Of a DNA stretch of 64,000 bases, positions 20,400-32,808 are shown piece by piece; positions within the stretch are counted from its first letter, which is position 1, and each line of letters begins with the position of its first letter. Source of the DNA: Metellina segmentata (taxonomy: Eukaryota > Arthropoda > Arachnida > Araneae > Tetragnathidae); assembly GCA_947359465.1 (NCBI GenBank), contig OX375873.1, positions 39,900,437 to 39,964,436 on the forward strand, read 5' to 3'. Position numbers and translations under genes: made by a program. Below the pieces are notes generated by a model. It worked only from the letters and a program-made list of their open reading frames with translations, did not search any database and was not told the DNA's origin.

Positions 20400-20532
20400 C
20401 TTCACGTTGGCGTAGTGTGGAAGTTTGGAGAGTGGGGTGCCAACTCAGGTGTTGGACTCGTCATCTGACTGTGGATAATTTCCGTGGATCTTTCCTAGGG
20501 GATTAATGTAGTCATTTGTGTTGCTCCTAATT
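20400..20532 (+). mobile_element. SINE-1 body fragment
   Basis: Forward piece with 'CACGTTGGCGTAGTGTGGAA', 'GTTTGGAGAGTGGGGTGCC', 'TCGTCATCTGACTGTGG' and 'TTGTGTTGCTCC'. No head. Confidence 0.75.
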
Positions 20533-21534
20533 ATCTACCTTTTTTTCTCCATATGGAATTAGTTTAAGGGTATGATCATAGTAATGTACGTGTTTCTGTA
20601 GCAAAGTGAAAAGTTACTTGTTTGCTTGTCTGCATGTTCTGTATTCAGAATTTTCAACTAAAATTTATTTTGGTCCTATTTATGTCTGATAAACTTTGTG
20701 TTTCACAAATACAATTATTATCCCACCCTACTTTCTACCTTAAGTCGCTTGTAGCTAACCAATTTCTCAACCCCTCCCAATGAAAAATTCTGGGTTTGCG
20801 TCTGAAAGGATAGATTTTATTTTGTGAGCAAGTTGATGTAGGTCCTAAACAACACATACGTGACATCCCAAACACATAATCGTCGCCGATAGCTCACTGT
20901 GCTTAAGTGCGACGCTAATTTAACTACTTACCCAAATAAGTAATACTCTAAGGATTGATGCTGATTCAAATCGCAGCGGTTTATTATCTTGCGGAACGAC
21001 TCTCAGCTGACTACTGTACAAATAGAAACCATCATTTACTATGCATTGCAATTGGCTCTTTAAAAAGTTAGCAAATTATGAAGATACTTTAAAGATAGTT
21101 CTAATTCATTATATTTCCACATATTGTTTCATCTCAGCTTGCAAGAAATGAGAAGATGTGAAGGTATTCGCGTGTTCAGCACCAGGGGGGTGAATTTTAT
21201 AGTTCGGCGCTCCCAATTATAAAGTCTAACTGTTTGCTGCTTGCTATTGCCCTAAAGGTCAAGGTAACAGTTGAACAAAAACGTCGAAATTGGGAGTTGT
21301 ATGATGTTTACCCGTTTTAAGTTAATATGAAGCAGCCAGACTACAATTGGGCATAAATATATCGATCAAACACAATCTGAGGAACTTGCTAGAAGCTAGT
21401 GACTGAAAACTATAATAAAAGCAGAGAAAATAAACTACTCGAAAATAAATAATTCACACCGTGTTCTGGAGGGAAAATAGCAACTGAGGGGTGGTCTATC
21501 TCAATGAAAATTAAACCTATTTAAAGAGCCAATA
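20533..21534. other. No recognisable feature
   Basis: AT-rich DNA without recognisable coding or repeat content. Confidence 0.4.
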
Positions 21535-21536
21535 GG

Positions 21537-21946
21537 ATCCCGTACGATTATTTGTTTATCACGAAGCCTCGCTCCTCAATTGAATTTATAACGTTATCGG
21601 ATAAAATTTTATTGACAAAAATGGATATTAGTCGAACTGTTTGTTGCAGCTTATACAAACTACATGCAGGGTATTCGATTTCCAAAGCACCGCTCACATT
21701 TCGAGTCAAAATTTGCCCAAAGTTTTCATTTGAATTCCAAATTGTTCGAGTTCTGATTCCAAAGGTACTGTATAATTTTTCTGTAGTACAACAAATCTAT
21801 ACTCGAAAGGTATTATTTTGGAATATCATATTTTGTAAACAATGTCTTCATTGATGCGAGCGAAGCGAGCAAGGTTTGCATAGCGAACTAAGGAGGATTG
21901 CAATGCAATCCTCCGGGGGTTGACGAGCAGAGGGCGAGCCCCCTAG
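21537..21946 (+). mobile_element. Helitron-type element, short subfamily, 5'-truncated
   Basis: Related to 26299-26949 but lacking the 5' tip and about 190 internal bp. It ends in the same cluster of small hairpins (GGAGGATTGC..GCAATCCTCC) and 'GAGCCCCCTAG' before T, i.e. a CTAG 3' terminus. Its internal deletion resembles that of the 46556 copy, so both belong to a short subfamily. Confidence 0.8.
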
Positions 21947-23279
21947 TTTTCTTTGTTTTCCGATCAGTTAAAACTTATTTAATATAATTTTCCTATTTAT
22001 TTACCTGAAATCGGTTTGCAGTAATTAACCAATGTGCATTGTCGTAATGAGGAACCAGTTTTTTGCTTCCGTTGACATACTCTAACATTGGAAGTGCTAA
22101 AGAGATGACGTGTTTTATGTTTTGTGCTAGCAGAATTTCTCAAATACTCTATAGTTCCATGGGTTTATACCAGTAGCGTAGCGTCCATGTACGCCCGGAA
22201 GCAACGGAGGAAAATTGATAAAATCTGAAGCAAATAATGACGATTTTTTTCAAACGAAAATCTGAGTAAACCGGTTTTAATTTCAAGGTCTTCATTATCA
22301 CCTCAAAAAGCCAACCACGGAATGAGGATGGCCTGATCATTTCAAATTCAAATATTTTCTTTTTTTTATTGTTTTATGATGTCTTATGATCAATTGGTAC
22401 CTTCAGCACAGACTCTTTTTTCCTCCCCCATGCTTCTGGTTGAGGCCAGCATCAATTCAAACTATACACCATTGATCTATGAGTATAGTCTAACCTAATT
22501 TCCTCGATTTTGCAAAGATCAAGGTCTAAGACAGTGTGCTTGATTATCGCGCTTTACGGACTTTGTAATTTAGAACTTCTAATTGGATTGGTTTTGCGAA
22601 AAAGAAACAACGCGGTGAATTGAGTTGACTTATTAAGTTGTCTAAAGCTAAATATAACATTATTTTTTTTGCTTGGATCTAACTAGGCTCAAAAAATTTA
22701 TTTTACGCAATAATCATCAAAAATTACGGCATTTAGAGAAGTGGGAGGAAGAACCATCAATTATTTTTTGAGTGCGTAACTTGATGAAGGGCTTTCTCTT
22801 ATAAAATAAAATATTTTTGAGAAGAGAGGAAGGCTTTATGAGGTTTGCACGTTTGTCAATGTAGCTGGGTCTTGTGTAGTGAGGAGACAAGTTTCTGCAT
22901 TGTGAAACTTATAATTTTTATTATAACTAATTGACAACCCTATTGGTACGAAGTCCCAATGGTTTTCGAGTCAAAACTTTCATCCCACGCGTCAACTGTA
23001 CAACGAAAATTACTAATAAAAATCGATATTTTTCCTGTACCTTCATTGTTTTAAACTTAAAAGTACCCCATACTATCCCTGTGAGATTGGTACCAGGTCA
23101 TTACCTGTTTGAGTGTCAATTAACTAGCAAGTACAATTTCAGTAAACTAGCACCGACGAACAAAATATGTGGCTAACAAACACTACAGAAATCCAATTTT
23201 ATACAATAATTAAAAACAGCATATTAAATATTAAATGTTCTTGATCATTTTCAACATTTGTGGCTGCCATCAATAATCC
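21947..23279. other. No recognisable feature
   Basis: AT-rich DNA. Several 60-80 codon frames have no domain signature. Confidence 0.4.
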
Positions 23280-23284
23280 TTCCC

Positions 23285-23525
23285 TATAAACATCCTCTAG
23301 GCAGCGACCTACTGGCCCCTGTTTTCGTAATGCGTCTTTTCCCTGCCACCCTTCTACTGCTTCAGAAATTAAAAAACTGCAGTAATATTTCTTCATATCA
23401 ACACCAACTAATCTTCGTGTGTGTCTATGTAAATTTATTGTAATCCTTTCCTTTTCTTATAAGTACACGCTGGGGTGGAACCTACTGACCTTTGTTTTTT
23501 AATTGCGTCTTTTCCCCGTCACCTT
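23285..23525 (+). repeat. Local duplication (~175-bp step)
   Basis: 'GACCTACTGGCCCCTGTTTT' with 'TGCGTCTTTTCCCTGCCACC' near 23305-23350 recurs as 'AACCTACTGACCTTTGTTTT' with 'TGCGTCTTTTCCCCGTCACC' near 23478-23525. It is diverged, with no coding meaning visible. Confidence 0.6.
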
Positions 23526-26298
23526 ACTTGTCTTCACCTTTTTGGTGAGTCAGGTGGCGTGGATCATGTATGAGGTTTGCACATGGGCAGCTCATACCTG
23601 ATTAACGGCCCTGTGAAAAGGACACCGAATTTCAATCCACCCCTTCGGATATGAGCCAAAGCCAACACACCACGTGGCAAATTAATTTGAATTCCTTGCC
23701 AAAAATAACAAGAAAGGAAATGAGCGTGTCATCCCAATTGGGGCACACTGCCGATCGATACCTATCTCTTCCTCTGCTGAGGGACCAGGTAGCACAAAAA
23801 AAAACAATTAACGAACGCACGCAATCTGGTATCGTGATGCGAACGCTGTGCTCATGTTTCACGGTGAGTGACACTATCTGCGAGGGGGGGATTTCAGTGG
23901 CGTTGCAACGGTAAGTGGCGTGGCGAAGGGACGCGGCTAATTGCGTCAAGTAAATGCAATACACGATCAACCGTGACTGAACTGGTGGGGAGTATGAGGA
24001 ATCATCACTTTAGCTCTGCGTGAATCCTCTTGTTAGGGTTTAGTTAAAGTTGAAGTGTATCTTTCTGAAACAGTACTTTCAGCAGTTAGGAGTGCAAGAG
24101 CTAATGTAGGTTCTATTTTGTCTTAATCAAATCCTTGAGACCACCTTGTCTTTATCAAGCACTGTACTTCTTACTCCTGAAGCGGACCGAGTCATCCAGT
24201 GCTGAATAGTTTTGTTTATGAAGTTCTGTAGGAATTAAAGAGTGATTCTAAAATCCGTGCCGAAATTTTTAGGGAGTCTTCATACAAATTATTCCTTTCA
24301 GATTCAATCTTGAGAGTAAGAAGTCTTTTTATTTGTACTGTGGGATGTAGTGGCGGGATGAGTGGTCTTCAGCAACAGCTGAAACGAAAAATATACTGTA
24401 CTAAAATAAAGGGCGGCTAGTTACAGTTAGATAAACTCTATGAAGAGCGGAGTCCATTTGGATGATTAAACTCATTTTCATCGGCTCGAAAGTAGCCTTA
24501 TTTTTTTCAAATACGACGGTGAAATGAAATATTTAAGCACATATCTACTCTCTCCGTGAAAAGGTCTACGCTAAAACTTAAGAATACGCTACTGGCCCTT
24601 CGCCAAAGAAGCGATTAAAAATTTCGTCGCCAAACGACTATTTAGATAGGCCGCTATAATGGATAACTTCGAACGTATGTGTGTGGCAAACAAGTTACCA
24701 TACTCAAAACTATCGCCCATTGGTGATGATACTGAGTTATATTAAGACTTCCAATCCTATCGGATCAACACGAATTACTTGAATTAGAAATATTGAGTGG
24801 TGTCCGCTGACTTATCTGACCATCAACTTTCACATAGGTCCAACCTTTTCGGATCGAATTTCTTTATTCTTCAAATGGGACAACCCCTCTCTTTCGACCA
24901 TTTCAACTAAAGGAGTCTTCAATGAGTTTTTCAGAGAATCCCGACAGTCTACATTTGTGCGTATATCCGAATCTACATTTTGTATTTGGAGATCTGTTGA
25001 TCCAATGAGTGGCGTAACATGGAGTGATTAAACCTGTCAATCCTTATTATTATCGTCGCTCATAGTTTGTACGGATCGGTATAGCGAATAGACGTTTAAA
25101 TGCAACTGAGCCTTTGAAATATTCAGCCAAGCATGGCAACGTGGCATGTTTCCTTCCACTAGAACTGACAATAAAACGCCTCATTCCTCTTGCGGGGTGA
25201 GTAGTAGACGTATTTAACCCTCCTGTTAGTTTTCTCAACGAGATATCTCGTCATTAGTCAAACTAACCAGATCTTGATGGACGGGATATCTCGTCGAAAG
25301 CACGTAGGAGGTAAAAGATGCTTGATGCCTCCCGTGTTCTGTAAGGCACCCTTCATGTTGTTCTGAATTGGGCCCAGATTTTGGGGATTGTGTAGAACAT
25401 TCCTCTTCCCGAACCCTGAGTTTGCAAGGGCTTGGTTTGGCTTACAGGGCTTGATTGAAATATCTACATGGGCATCCTGTCTTTTTTCGGTGATCATCAA
25501 ATGCTTAGACTTAGATGAACGTCAGCCTCATTTTCCCTACGTTGTCTCAAGCATTCTAACACTTGTGACACCTCAAGCATTATAAGTGCAGGTGGCTTCT
25601 CTCGACATTGAGGGAGGGGTGACCTAACACGTTCCGGGAGTGAATATATGGTACAGCTACACTCTACGTTTACTGCGGTGGAAACGGCCTTGGCGCACTT
25701 TTATCAGCGAGTTATGACACATTTAGGCAACTCCTCTATATTACGGTTATTTCGGTTTCTAAGGCGACCTCGGCAAGCGGGAAGTTTAAATTCTTATTTG
25801 AATACTATTCTAGAAAGTTATTTTTCCGTTAAACTGGCATTTGATTTCAGTTGTTATTTTAATTTTGAACAATTCTTTGAATTCATTGGTTCTTTTGAAA
25901 ATTTTCTTTTAGCGGTTTTTTTCCCAGTTGAAGAATTTTCTTTCATCGGGGTACAGTGCTGTCGTCTCAGAGATTGTATTATTTCTTGCTTTTTTTTTCT
26001 TTTGAAACCTTTTTCATTTTTAACATGCCATCTATTTAGTGTTTCTTGTTGATAAGTTTCAGGGTATTCTGTTTGATAAGAGTACTCAGGTTAATATGTT
26101 TTGGAAGCTTATTACTTTCCGTTGTAAAAAGAAAAATATTTTTGATATAATTATTTCCTTGGCGACATTAGAAGGGCGCCAAAACAAGCGCCAAGGCTGT
26201 TGCCACTGCGATAAACGTAGCTGAACCGAATACATACCTTTCTCTAAAAGTTCTCAATGTATTTTTTGAATTTTACATTATTTCATTGCACAATACTA
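23526..26298. other. No recognisable gene
   Basis: The longest frame is 134 codons at 25648-26052 (forward): Phe-rich, no recognised motif, in AT-rich sequence, so likely chance. A paired palindrome lies at 25238-25295 (see findings). No mobile-element ends were seen. Confidence 0.4.
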
Positions 26299-26949
26299 TC
26301 TATATATATAATTCTCTTACGTGGCACGCAAAAAAGACGTTATTTGTAATCCCGTTTTGGCAACACTGTACGATTGTTTGTTTATCGCGAAGTCTCGCGC
26401 ATCGATTGAATTTATAGCGTTATCGGATGAAATTTTACTGAAAAAAAAAGGGAAATTTTAATGAGCTGTTGCAGTTAGTTTATAACAGAAATCAAAGAAA
26501 GCGGAGGATCTTTTCAAGGCCATTTAAAAAACGGTCCTTTTCAGGGCCAACAATTATAGTTCAACAAGACGCTTGCACTACAACTTTCGGCAACAAACTC
26601 AATGAAAAAGTGTGGGTCGTTTGAGTGCTGGGAAAATGTACACACAAACAACATGCTGGGTATTCAATTTCCAAAGCAACGCTCACATTTCGAGTCAAAA
26701 TTTGCACAAAGTTTTCATTTGAATTCTGATTTTAGAGATACTGTATATATTTTTTCTGTAATACAGCAAATTTAGATTTGAAAAACATTTTTTTGGTAAC
26801 ATATTTTGTAAACAATCCCTTCTGCTAGGACACGTGTCTTCATTGAGGCGAGCGAAGCGAGTATAGGTTCGCGCAACGAACCAATGAGGATTGCGAAGCA
26901 ATCCTCCGGGGGTTGGCGAGCGTTAGCGAGCAGGGGGCAGGCCCCCTAG
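26299..26949 (+). mobile_element. Helitron (non-autonomous), full copy, 651 bp
   Basis: The 5' end is TCTATATATATAATTCTCTT preceded by A; the 3' end is '..GGCCCCCTAG' followed by T. A/T flanks, a TC start, a CTAG end and a hairpin (GGGGGC-AG-GCCCCC) at the 3' tip are the Helitron hallmarks. Further hairpins lie upstream, including GAGGATTGC-GAA-GCAATCCTC. There is no Rep/helicase gene, so it must be mobilised in trans. The copy at 47019-47673 is nearly identical. Confidence 0.85.
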
Positions 26950-27862
26950 TTGCTCATATATACCTTTTTTAGTTTAAAAAACTCTCTGGAACTCGAATAC
27001 TTCGTCTCAGAGTTCATTGTTTTTAGTGTAAAAACCATCTTAATTAAAACTCATTAGACCCTTGGTAAGTTTGCAGTTGTGAACTCTTACCTTAGAATTA
27101 TTGGTTTCTTCATCCATCAAACGCTGCAGCCATCTCAAAAAAGATTGCGTTTTGATAAATACTTAATTTTATCGGTAATTACTTCCATCTGCTATAAATT
27201 CATATCCGTGTCTTCAGTGAAATCATCGTGGGTTCATAACATGGAATGCTATGTGACGCTTCATAAAAAAAACATCTTAGGTTATTAATTAGCATTTTTT
27301 GGCGAAGGGGTGTTTATTTTTAAATGTACGTCTAAAGCATTATCGTATATAAAATTTGAGGTATGTGAGCTGAAGGAATGGGTAACGTTTTTTTTTTCGT
27401 CCTTTCGTTGATCAGTTTTAATTAAAATGGTATTTGGGCGTCGACGTTAATGAAAATGTTAATGAAACAATTATTTTTGCATCCATTACTGGTTTTTTGA
27501 ATGAAAGCGTTTTGAGTTGAAAAAAAAAGGAACATAATGTCTAAAGAAAAAATCTTACGCGTGAGTGAATTTAATCAGTTTCGCTATTCATTAAAAAATT
27601 CTTAACTGGTGAGATCAATGTTTAAATAAATATGATTTTTTTGTCTGTTTTACTCTCTAAGGCATTTTTCTGATGTTCTGCATGTAATAGACTTGTTACT
27701 CGTCGTTTATACTTGTGCGGAAAAATCAAACGTTCCCTCTCTCTATTAAAGTATCGTTCGTTCATAGTACAGCTAATTCAAATGTTTCATTCTATAAGTG
27801 AACTTATCTACCACTACAAAAAAAATAATTAGCAATACATTTCTAAACAATAAGGGCCATAT
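26950..27862. other. No recognisable feature
   Basis: AT-rich sequence; nothing recognised. Confidence 0.4.
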
Positions 27863-28065
27863 TTGGAAAAACACGATAAAGTGCTGGACACACCCAAAGA
27901 AAGTTCTATTGGTATAGAAGAGAGAAATGTACCCAGGGTAAGGCTACCACTACAAAAATTAACGTACAATATACTAGTATATAACAGTGTAAGTATCTTC
28001 GCCATAAAGTCCTTTTTTGTAGACAAAATTGTACTATTTGTCACTCGTTCTAATATAAATTAGTA
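27863..28065 (+). repeat. Diverged repeat shared with 29120-29330
   Basis: 'CAAAAATTAAC' + 'AATA..(C/G)TAGTATAT' + 'GTAGACAA..TTG.ACT' occur in the same order here and near 29215-29310, with 'AAGT(C/A)CTTTTT(T/G)' between. The repeat is old and its class is unknown. Confidence 0.5.
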
Positions 28066-28116
28066 TAAAATGTCATCCTTTAATACTAAAAACATTAAAT
28101 CTATTTCTAAACCTAA

Positions 28117-28775
28117 AATTTCAAAATCATGCTTTGTTGGATACCTGGTTATGTAGGTATTCCTAGAAACGTTGCAGCAAAGACCTCGACGATACAAAAC
28201 TACTTCCTAATCCCTGTTTAAATGTTCTTAAAAATAAAATTAAACTGGCGAGGTTCTTGGGATAAGGAAGTTCGAAATAAACTCCACTCTACACAACTAT
28301 CCATCACAGTGTTCGGCAATGCAAATTTGAATAGAGAAAATGAGGTACAACTGACAAGACTTCGCATTGGCTATACTCATTTTACCCCTTGACACTTACT
28401 GATCACAGAACCTGCCCCATTGTGTTCAACCTGCCAGTGTATTTTACTGTTCGACACATTTTGACTGAATGTAGAGATTTTAATAACCAGACTAGTCCGA
28501 TTTGGAGTTTCAAACCCAAACCTAAAAGACCTTTTAGGAAGTCCATACAATAAAAATTTGTTTTTATTTTTCTCTGACATGTCATTGGTTCTGCGAATTT
28601 TATTTAGATTTTATACATTGGGCTTGTCTCAATTCAAACTGTAAATAGATCAATTTTATATCAATCTTTATTTCGTCATTCTTTATTTCGAGTTTTTTGT
28701 CTTGTGTCTGGCGCATCATGGCCATGTGAGGTCCTTGCGCCTAAAAGACCCAACCAATCAACCAACCTAATATAA
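28117..28775 (+). mobile_element. 3' end of a non-LTR retrotransposon (RNase H and tail)
   Basis: The coding relic reads 'CWIPGYVGIPRNVAAK' near 28132-28180, an RNase H motif of non-LTR elements (family pattern W.P.HVGI.GNE.AD..AK). Then comes 'WDKEVRNKLHSTQLSITVF', 'VQLTRLRIGYTHFTP' and 'VRHILTECRDF', the post-RNase-H C-terminal region. Frameshifts and stops interrupt it. The segment ends in a 3' region with 'GTGTCTGGCGCATCATGGCC', 'GGTCCTTGCGCCTAAAAGACC' and '(CAAC)n', the same tail as SINE-2. RT and RNase H 5' parts are missing. Confidence 0.85.
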
Positions 28776-28779
28776 ATAG

Positions 28780-29790
28780 ATGACTGGCGGATGTGATTAT
28801 GAACATGCTTCTTTTCAAAGTGAAGCCTGGTGGCACTTCTGGCAATTACTAGATGGCTTACGCAACAGTTTGCACGCATTTCATTTTATAGTTAAGTTGA
28901 ATTGCAATTGCTATGATAATCAATTCTAGTACTGTCTAAAGGCTTGTGATTACAAACACTGCTTCTATTCCTATTATCATATTCTTTGTTGCACCTCATT
29001 CTTGACTCGACGCTTCACCCTTGGCTATTAACGGCAACCGAAGACTGTCTTTGATCGCAATAATCCATTGTACGACCTCGTATACAGAAGTACATCCGTG
29101 ATCATAATACAGCTCCCACGGTCTCACATAATTGGCAAACTATCAACTAGTAGTATCGTATTCAATTCAGCCACTTCAAAATTCTGGAGGGGTAGTATTG
29201 CGATCTTGGGCACTACTGCAAAAATTAACAATACTGTAGTATATATTGTGTAGACTATCTCCAACATGAAGTACTTTTTGGTAGACAATGTTGCACTGTC
29301 TTTCGCATGTCTTGCATAAGTAATAATGTGTCTTTAAATTTATTCTTCAAAATTTGCATAAGTGGCCTTCATATCAAATTGCCCACTAAACTCAGAATAT
29401 TCAACATCAATAACCAATTTGTATGCTAAATTTCAAAGTTATGTGACAGTTAATCTAGGTTTCCAAGTTTCAAACTATTTGGTCCAGCCGTTTCTGAATT
29501 GTAGCAAGTTTAAAGCTCTCGGAATGCTAAATTCCTAAAAATATATTAGCAGACTTGAATTCATATCTTCCAAAATACTCTTTCTATCAGGCTAACTAAT
29601 ACTCTTTCTATATTTTGAATCGCTACGATGATCCACGCCCACACTCAGATTCTGCAGTATCAAGAGTCAGTGCGAACCACAATGCTAAAAGATCCGCATC
29701 TCGAGTTCATGTTAATGGATGAATATAAAATGAAAATTTTCATGTGACGACTTTGGTTAGTGACTCTTCAATTTCAGTGTCTATTTTAAT
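28780..29790. other. Mostly unrecognised; repeat copy at 29120-29330
   Basis: Apart from the second copy of the 27863 repeat I see nothing assignable. Confidence 0.4.
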
Positions 29791-29794
29791 CTTC

Positions 29795-29935
29795 AGAAAA
29801 CGAGGCCGGTACAGCAGTTGTACCTTGATCGCACCATGAAAGAATTTAAACTACAGCCAGAACAAAAGTTATACTTTGAAAGTTATAAGAATCGTGCCAG
29901 TTATATCTATAGCCGTAGTTAAAAGGTAAACATCC
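29795..29935 (+). repeat. Solo copy of the 4.2-5.1 kb satellite family
   Basis: Contains 'GCCGGTACAGCAGTTGTACC', 'GAAAGAATTTAAACTACAGCC', 'ACTTTGAAAGTTATAAGAATC' and 'TATATCTATAGCCGTAGTTA'. About half a higher-order unit, isolated from any array. Confidence 0.85.
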
Positions 29936-30299
29936 GTGTATCTTCAGTTGCATGTATCAACCACACATATCGCACAGCAGCTGCAATACTGCAATAACTT
30001 ATAATATAAATTTCTAATTTTGTGTTGAAAGAATGTAAATACAGCTTCCGTATACTTCAAAACGGCCCTCTTCTGAAATCTACAGTAGTGTCAGGTTGAC
30101 AGCATGCAGAGGTATTTATTTACAGTCTTTCTACCCCATAAAAATTCCCTTTATGAGGTATGATGAAATTTCAGCTTGGGTGCGATATATATATTTCTCC
30201 TGAATATTTTTGCCCTCAGGGACGCATCTTTAGGTGCGTACGGATATCACAACCCCATACCCGAGTTACGTGAGTGATCTGAACTTCCTTCTGTTTTAC

Positions 30300-30375
30300 C
30301 CTTCTGATTTTTGCTCTCCCTCCATTTTGTATCGTGTTTGGCGTAGCTTAGCCCTCGAAAAAACCCAAAACAACT
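30300..30375 (+). mobile_element. Possible SINE-2/LINE tail relic
   Basis: 'TTTTGTATCGTGTTTGGCG' and 'TAGCTTAGCCCTCGAAAAAA' followed by 'CCCAAAAC' loosely match the SINE-2 tail. Weak. Confidence 0.35.
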
Positions 30376-30395
30376 CTTGGACATTTGTGCTAAAT

Positions 30396-31612
30396 CTACG
30401 AGGGTTAAATGAAAAGTAATGCCTTCATGTTATGACACTCTAAAGACGGCTTCTCGGATCAAGAAAACATATTCAAGGATTTCCTAATTGAAGATCATAA
30501 AACTCTTTTCGAGTGTTCAACTGTCCAAAACTAACTCTCGAAATACTATTACAGCACTCCATTCGACATTACATTGATCATAAAGCTCTGGGCACTTTAC
30601 ATAAACCATCTTCATCTGACGTTACACTAACATTACGATCTCCTAAATCTCAAGCCACTTGAGAACACTCAAAATTCCATCGACAGGTGATTTTCAGCTG
30701 AAAGGCGCCCTGGAAGGCTGGAAAAGCCGTAGACGATTTATACCCGAGAGAGCGAGGACACGCTCGATAACCTCTGCCGAACCCTTCTGATCCCGCAATA
30801 TATGTAATTTTGTTTCATATATCTGTAGGATGTTGGAATAGATGTTGTAGTGGTTAAACCCAAAGATCTTGTTCTTTACACTACCATTTCTTACTGCCAT
30901 CCCTCCATCCGGTATAATGCATTTTTCATCATCAGGTGGTAGTACAGTCGGGAAATAGCTTTCCATATGTTCCGTAGTGTTTTCTTTCCAGTCTCAGTTA
31001 GTGACAAGCCAATGAAACCTTGTTTTGTTATTATGGCAAGAATGGAACCTTGAGAACGAAGCCTTCACATTTAAGCTATTTTAAGCAATATTCTGTCACT
31101 GAGTTCTTGATAGTAGATTCGTTGCTCCAGTGGAAATTTATCGAAAATGCAAGTCAGTTATGGTAATGGATGTGTTGAAGTTAACACTACTGTGATGGAA
31201 TACTGTATTTGTGTGACAAATACCACTCTCTGCAACCGTTGAGTTTTACAAGAAATGAGTGGACGAAATGTTTCGAGAAAACCGGCAATTTCTAAACAAG
31301 CACGTAAGATGAATTCGAATGGAGAAACGAAATGTTTTGCTGCAACACAACAGTGCTAGGCCGCACATTTCACGTGTCACCATAGAAAAGCTGAAGAAGT
31401 TGAAACTCGACACAGTACCGTGTGGTTTCCATCTTTTCATTAAAGTGAAATAATACCTTGGTGGAAATCACTGCCAGACCAATGCTGAAATCCAGACAGC
31501 TGTCAGCAGGTTGTTGTGGAAACAGAAGCTGGAGTTCTTCCGTGATGCTTCACTAAACTTGTTCATGGTTGGTGGAAGTGTATTAAGTTATCTGTCGACT
31601 ATGTTTAAAAAT
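30396..31612 (+). mobile_element. Mariner remnant (DD34D type), heavily decayed
   Basis: The left edge 'TACGAGGGTTAAATGAAAAG' is a mariner terminal repeat. N-terminal traces ('APVEIYRKCKSVMVMDV') occur near 31120-31180. The catalytic-region relic 'LLQHNSARPHISRVTIEKLK' occurs near 31340-31400, where the family expects H-D-N-A/S-R-P-H; the catalytic Asp is lost. It continues through 'CGFHLFIKVK', a stop, and 'QTAVSRLLWKQKLEFFRD'. The segment between the second and third catalytic positions is deleted. No right terminal repeat was found; a DD41D fragment begins just after. Confidence 0.75.
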
Positions 31613-31618
31613 TAATAT

Positions 31619-32092
31619 ACAGGTGAATTCTTAAAAGATGGGCAAAACTTTAAGAGCTGATAGTACACATCAACACAAACAACTTTCATCAAAGAATGCA
31701 TGGTCGTAATTAAAACGAGGTGCTAGAGGGCGCTGAAGGTGCTGTTGTTATAAAAGATATAAACACACAAAGAGAGAATAAGTGACAAAAGCAAGTTTAA
31801 TGACATGTGATTACAATAAGTGTTCAAAACGATGACCAGCAGGGGCTATGCATGAGGTTCAACGGCGAAGAAAGGATTGGCGAACTTTCTGAAAATCGCC
31901 AGGCATATCGCGTGCTTCCCCTGCAGCGGCCGAAAGTCTGGCGACGAGATCTTCTGCAGATTCAACGAGGGTCTCATAGACAACAGCCTTCAGCCGTTCC
32001 CACAAAAAGAAATCATTACACGAAAGATCTGGTGAGCGTGGTGGCCAAGCTACAAGACCACCTCGCAATCCATCGGTTCGGAAAAGATTAAT
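31619..32092 (-). mobile_element. DD41D-type transposon fragment (3' part)
   Basis: It begins at a possible tip 'TACAGGTGAATTCTTAAAAG'. On the minus strand a transposase C terminus is readable (about 31811-32092): 'GGLVAWPPRSPDLSCNDFFL' then 'ERLKAVVYETLVESAEDLVA'. This is homologous to the 15859-16935 protein ('PWPPRSPDLSSLDYFLWGHL', 'LVYETPVDSDEDLVARLSVA'). The equivalent of D292 is present as D in 'CNDFFLW'. The N-terminal two thirds and the other end are missing. Confidence 0.9.
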
Positions 32093-32808
32093 CCAGATAT
32101 CTCTAATATACCTTCCTCAAGAAATTTTTGAAACTTTCATTGCCATTTTGAAAATACTATAGTTCACTTACTTGATCCTTATTGTTCTTTCAACAATTTT
32201 TTCCTAATACAGTGAATTAATTCCTTGTGTTGTCTTAAAACATCGTGAATAAATCTAACTTGGTAGATAAATGCTGAAAAAAACATGCTCTATAAAAAAT
32301 TACCATCTCTAAAAAAAGAGGAAATGGAATAAATCACCAAGGTTGTGGGTTGATTACATTAGACGATGAATATACCATAAATTTTCTTTCTGGAAGATGC
32401 AAAAACGGCAAATTATTGTTTTTCCGGTCTGTCAAGAAAGCTCATTCTCCAGGAAAATCTTTCTTGTATCAATTCTGTCATACACCCAGTTACGGAGTCC
32501 ACCTCGGTCGTAAATTCTTTTTATAGCTGTATGCATCGGATGTCTTTAGTAACTGCATAATTTGATTGGTGCATCTGGATTCTCTGTGTTGCGCTCTGTA
32601 TGCCGACATCAAACAGACGCGATAAAGGACAAAGGATCAAATGATGCGAGAGGAAAATTATTCATAGGAGCGTGTGGTGGATTTTTTTATTTGTCTCGCA
32701 GATAGGATGTTTCTTTAGTTAGAGTGCTTACTTAAAGATAATTAGCTATGTCACACCCTGATTGCTAGTTTTTCCTAGGTGAATTTGATGTGGGTAGGTT
32801 TGGAAGGT
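32093..32808. other. No recognisable feature
   Basis: AT-rich DNA; nothing recognised. Confidence 0.4.

Noticed and set aside
25648..26052. 134-codon Phe-rich forward ORF as a membrane protein
   Set aside because: The hydrophobic character comes from T-rich DNA; no start context, domain or neighbouring exon.
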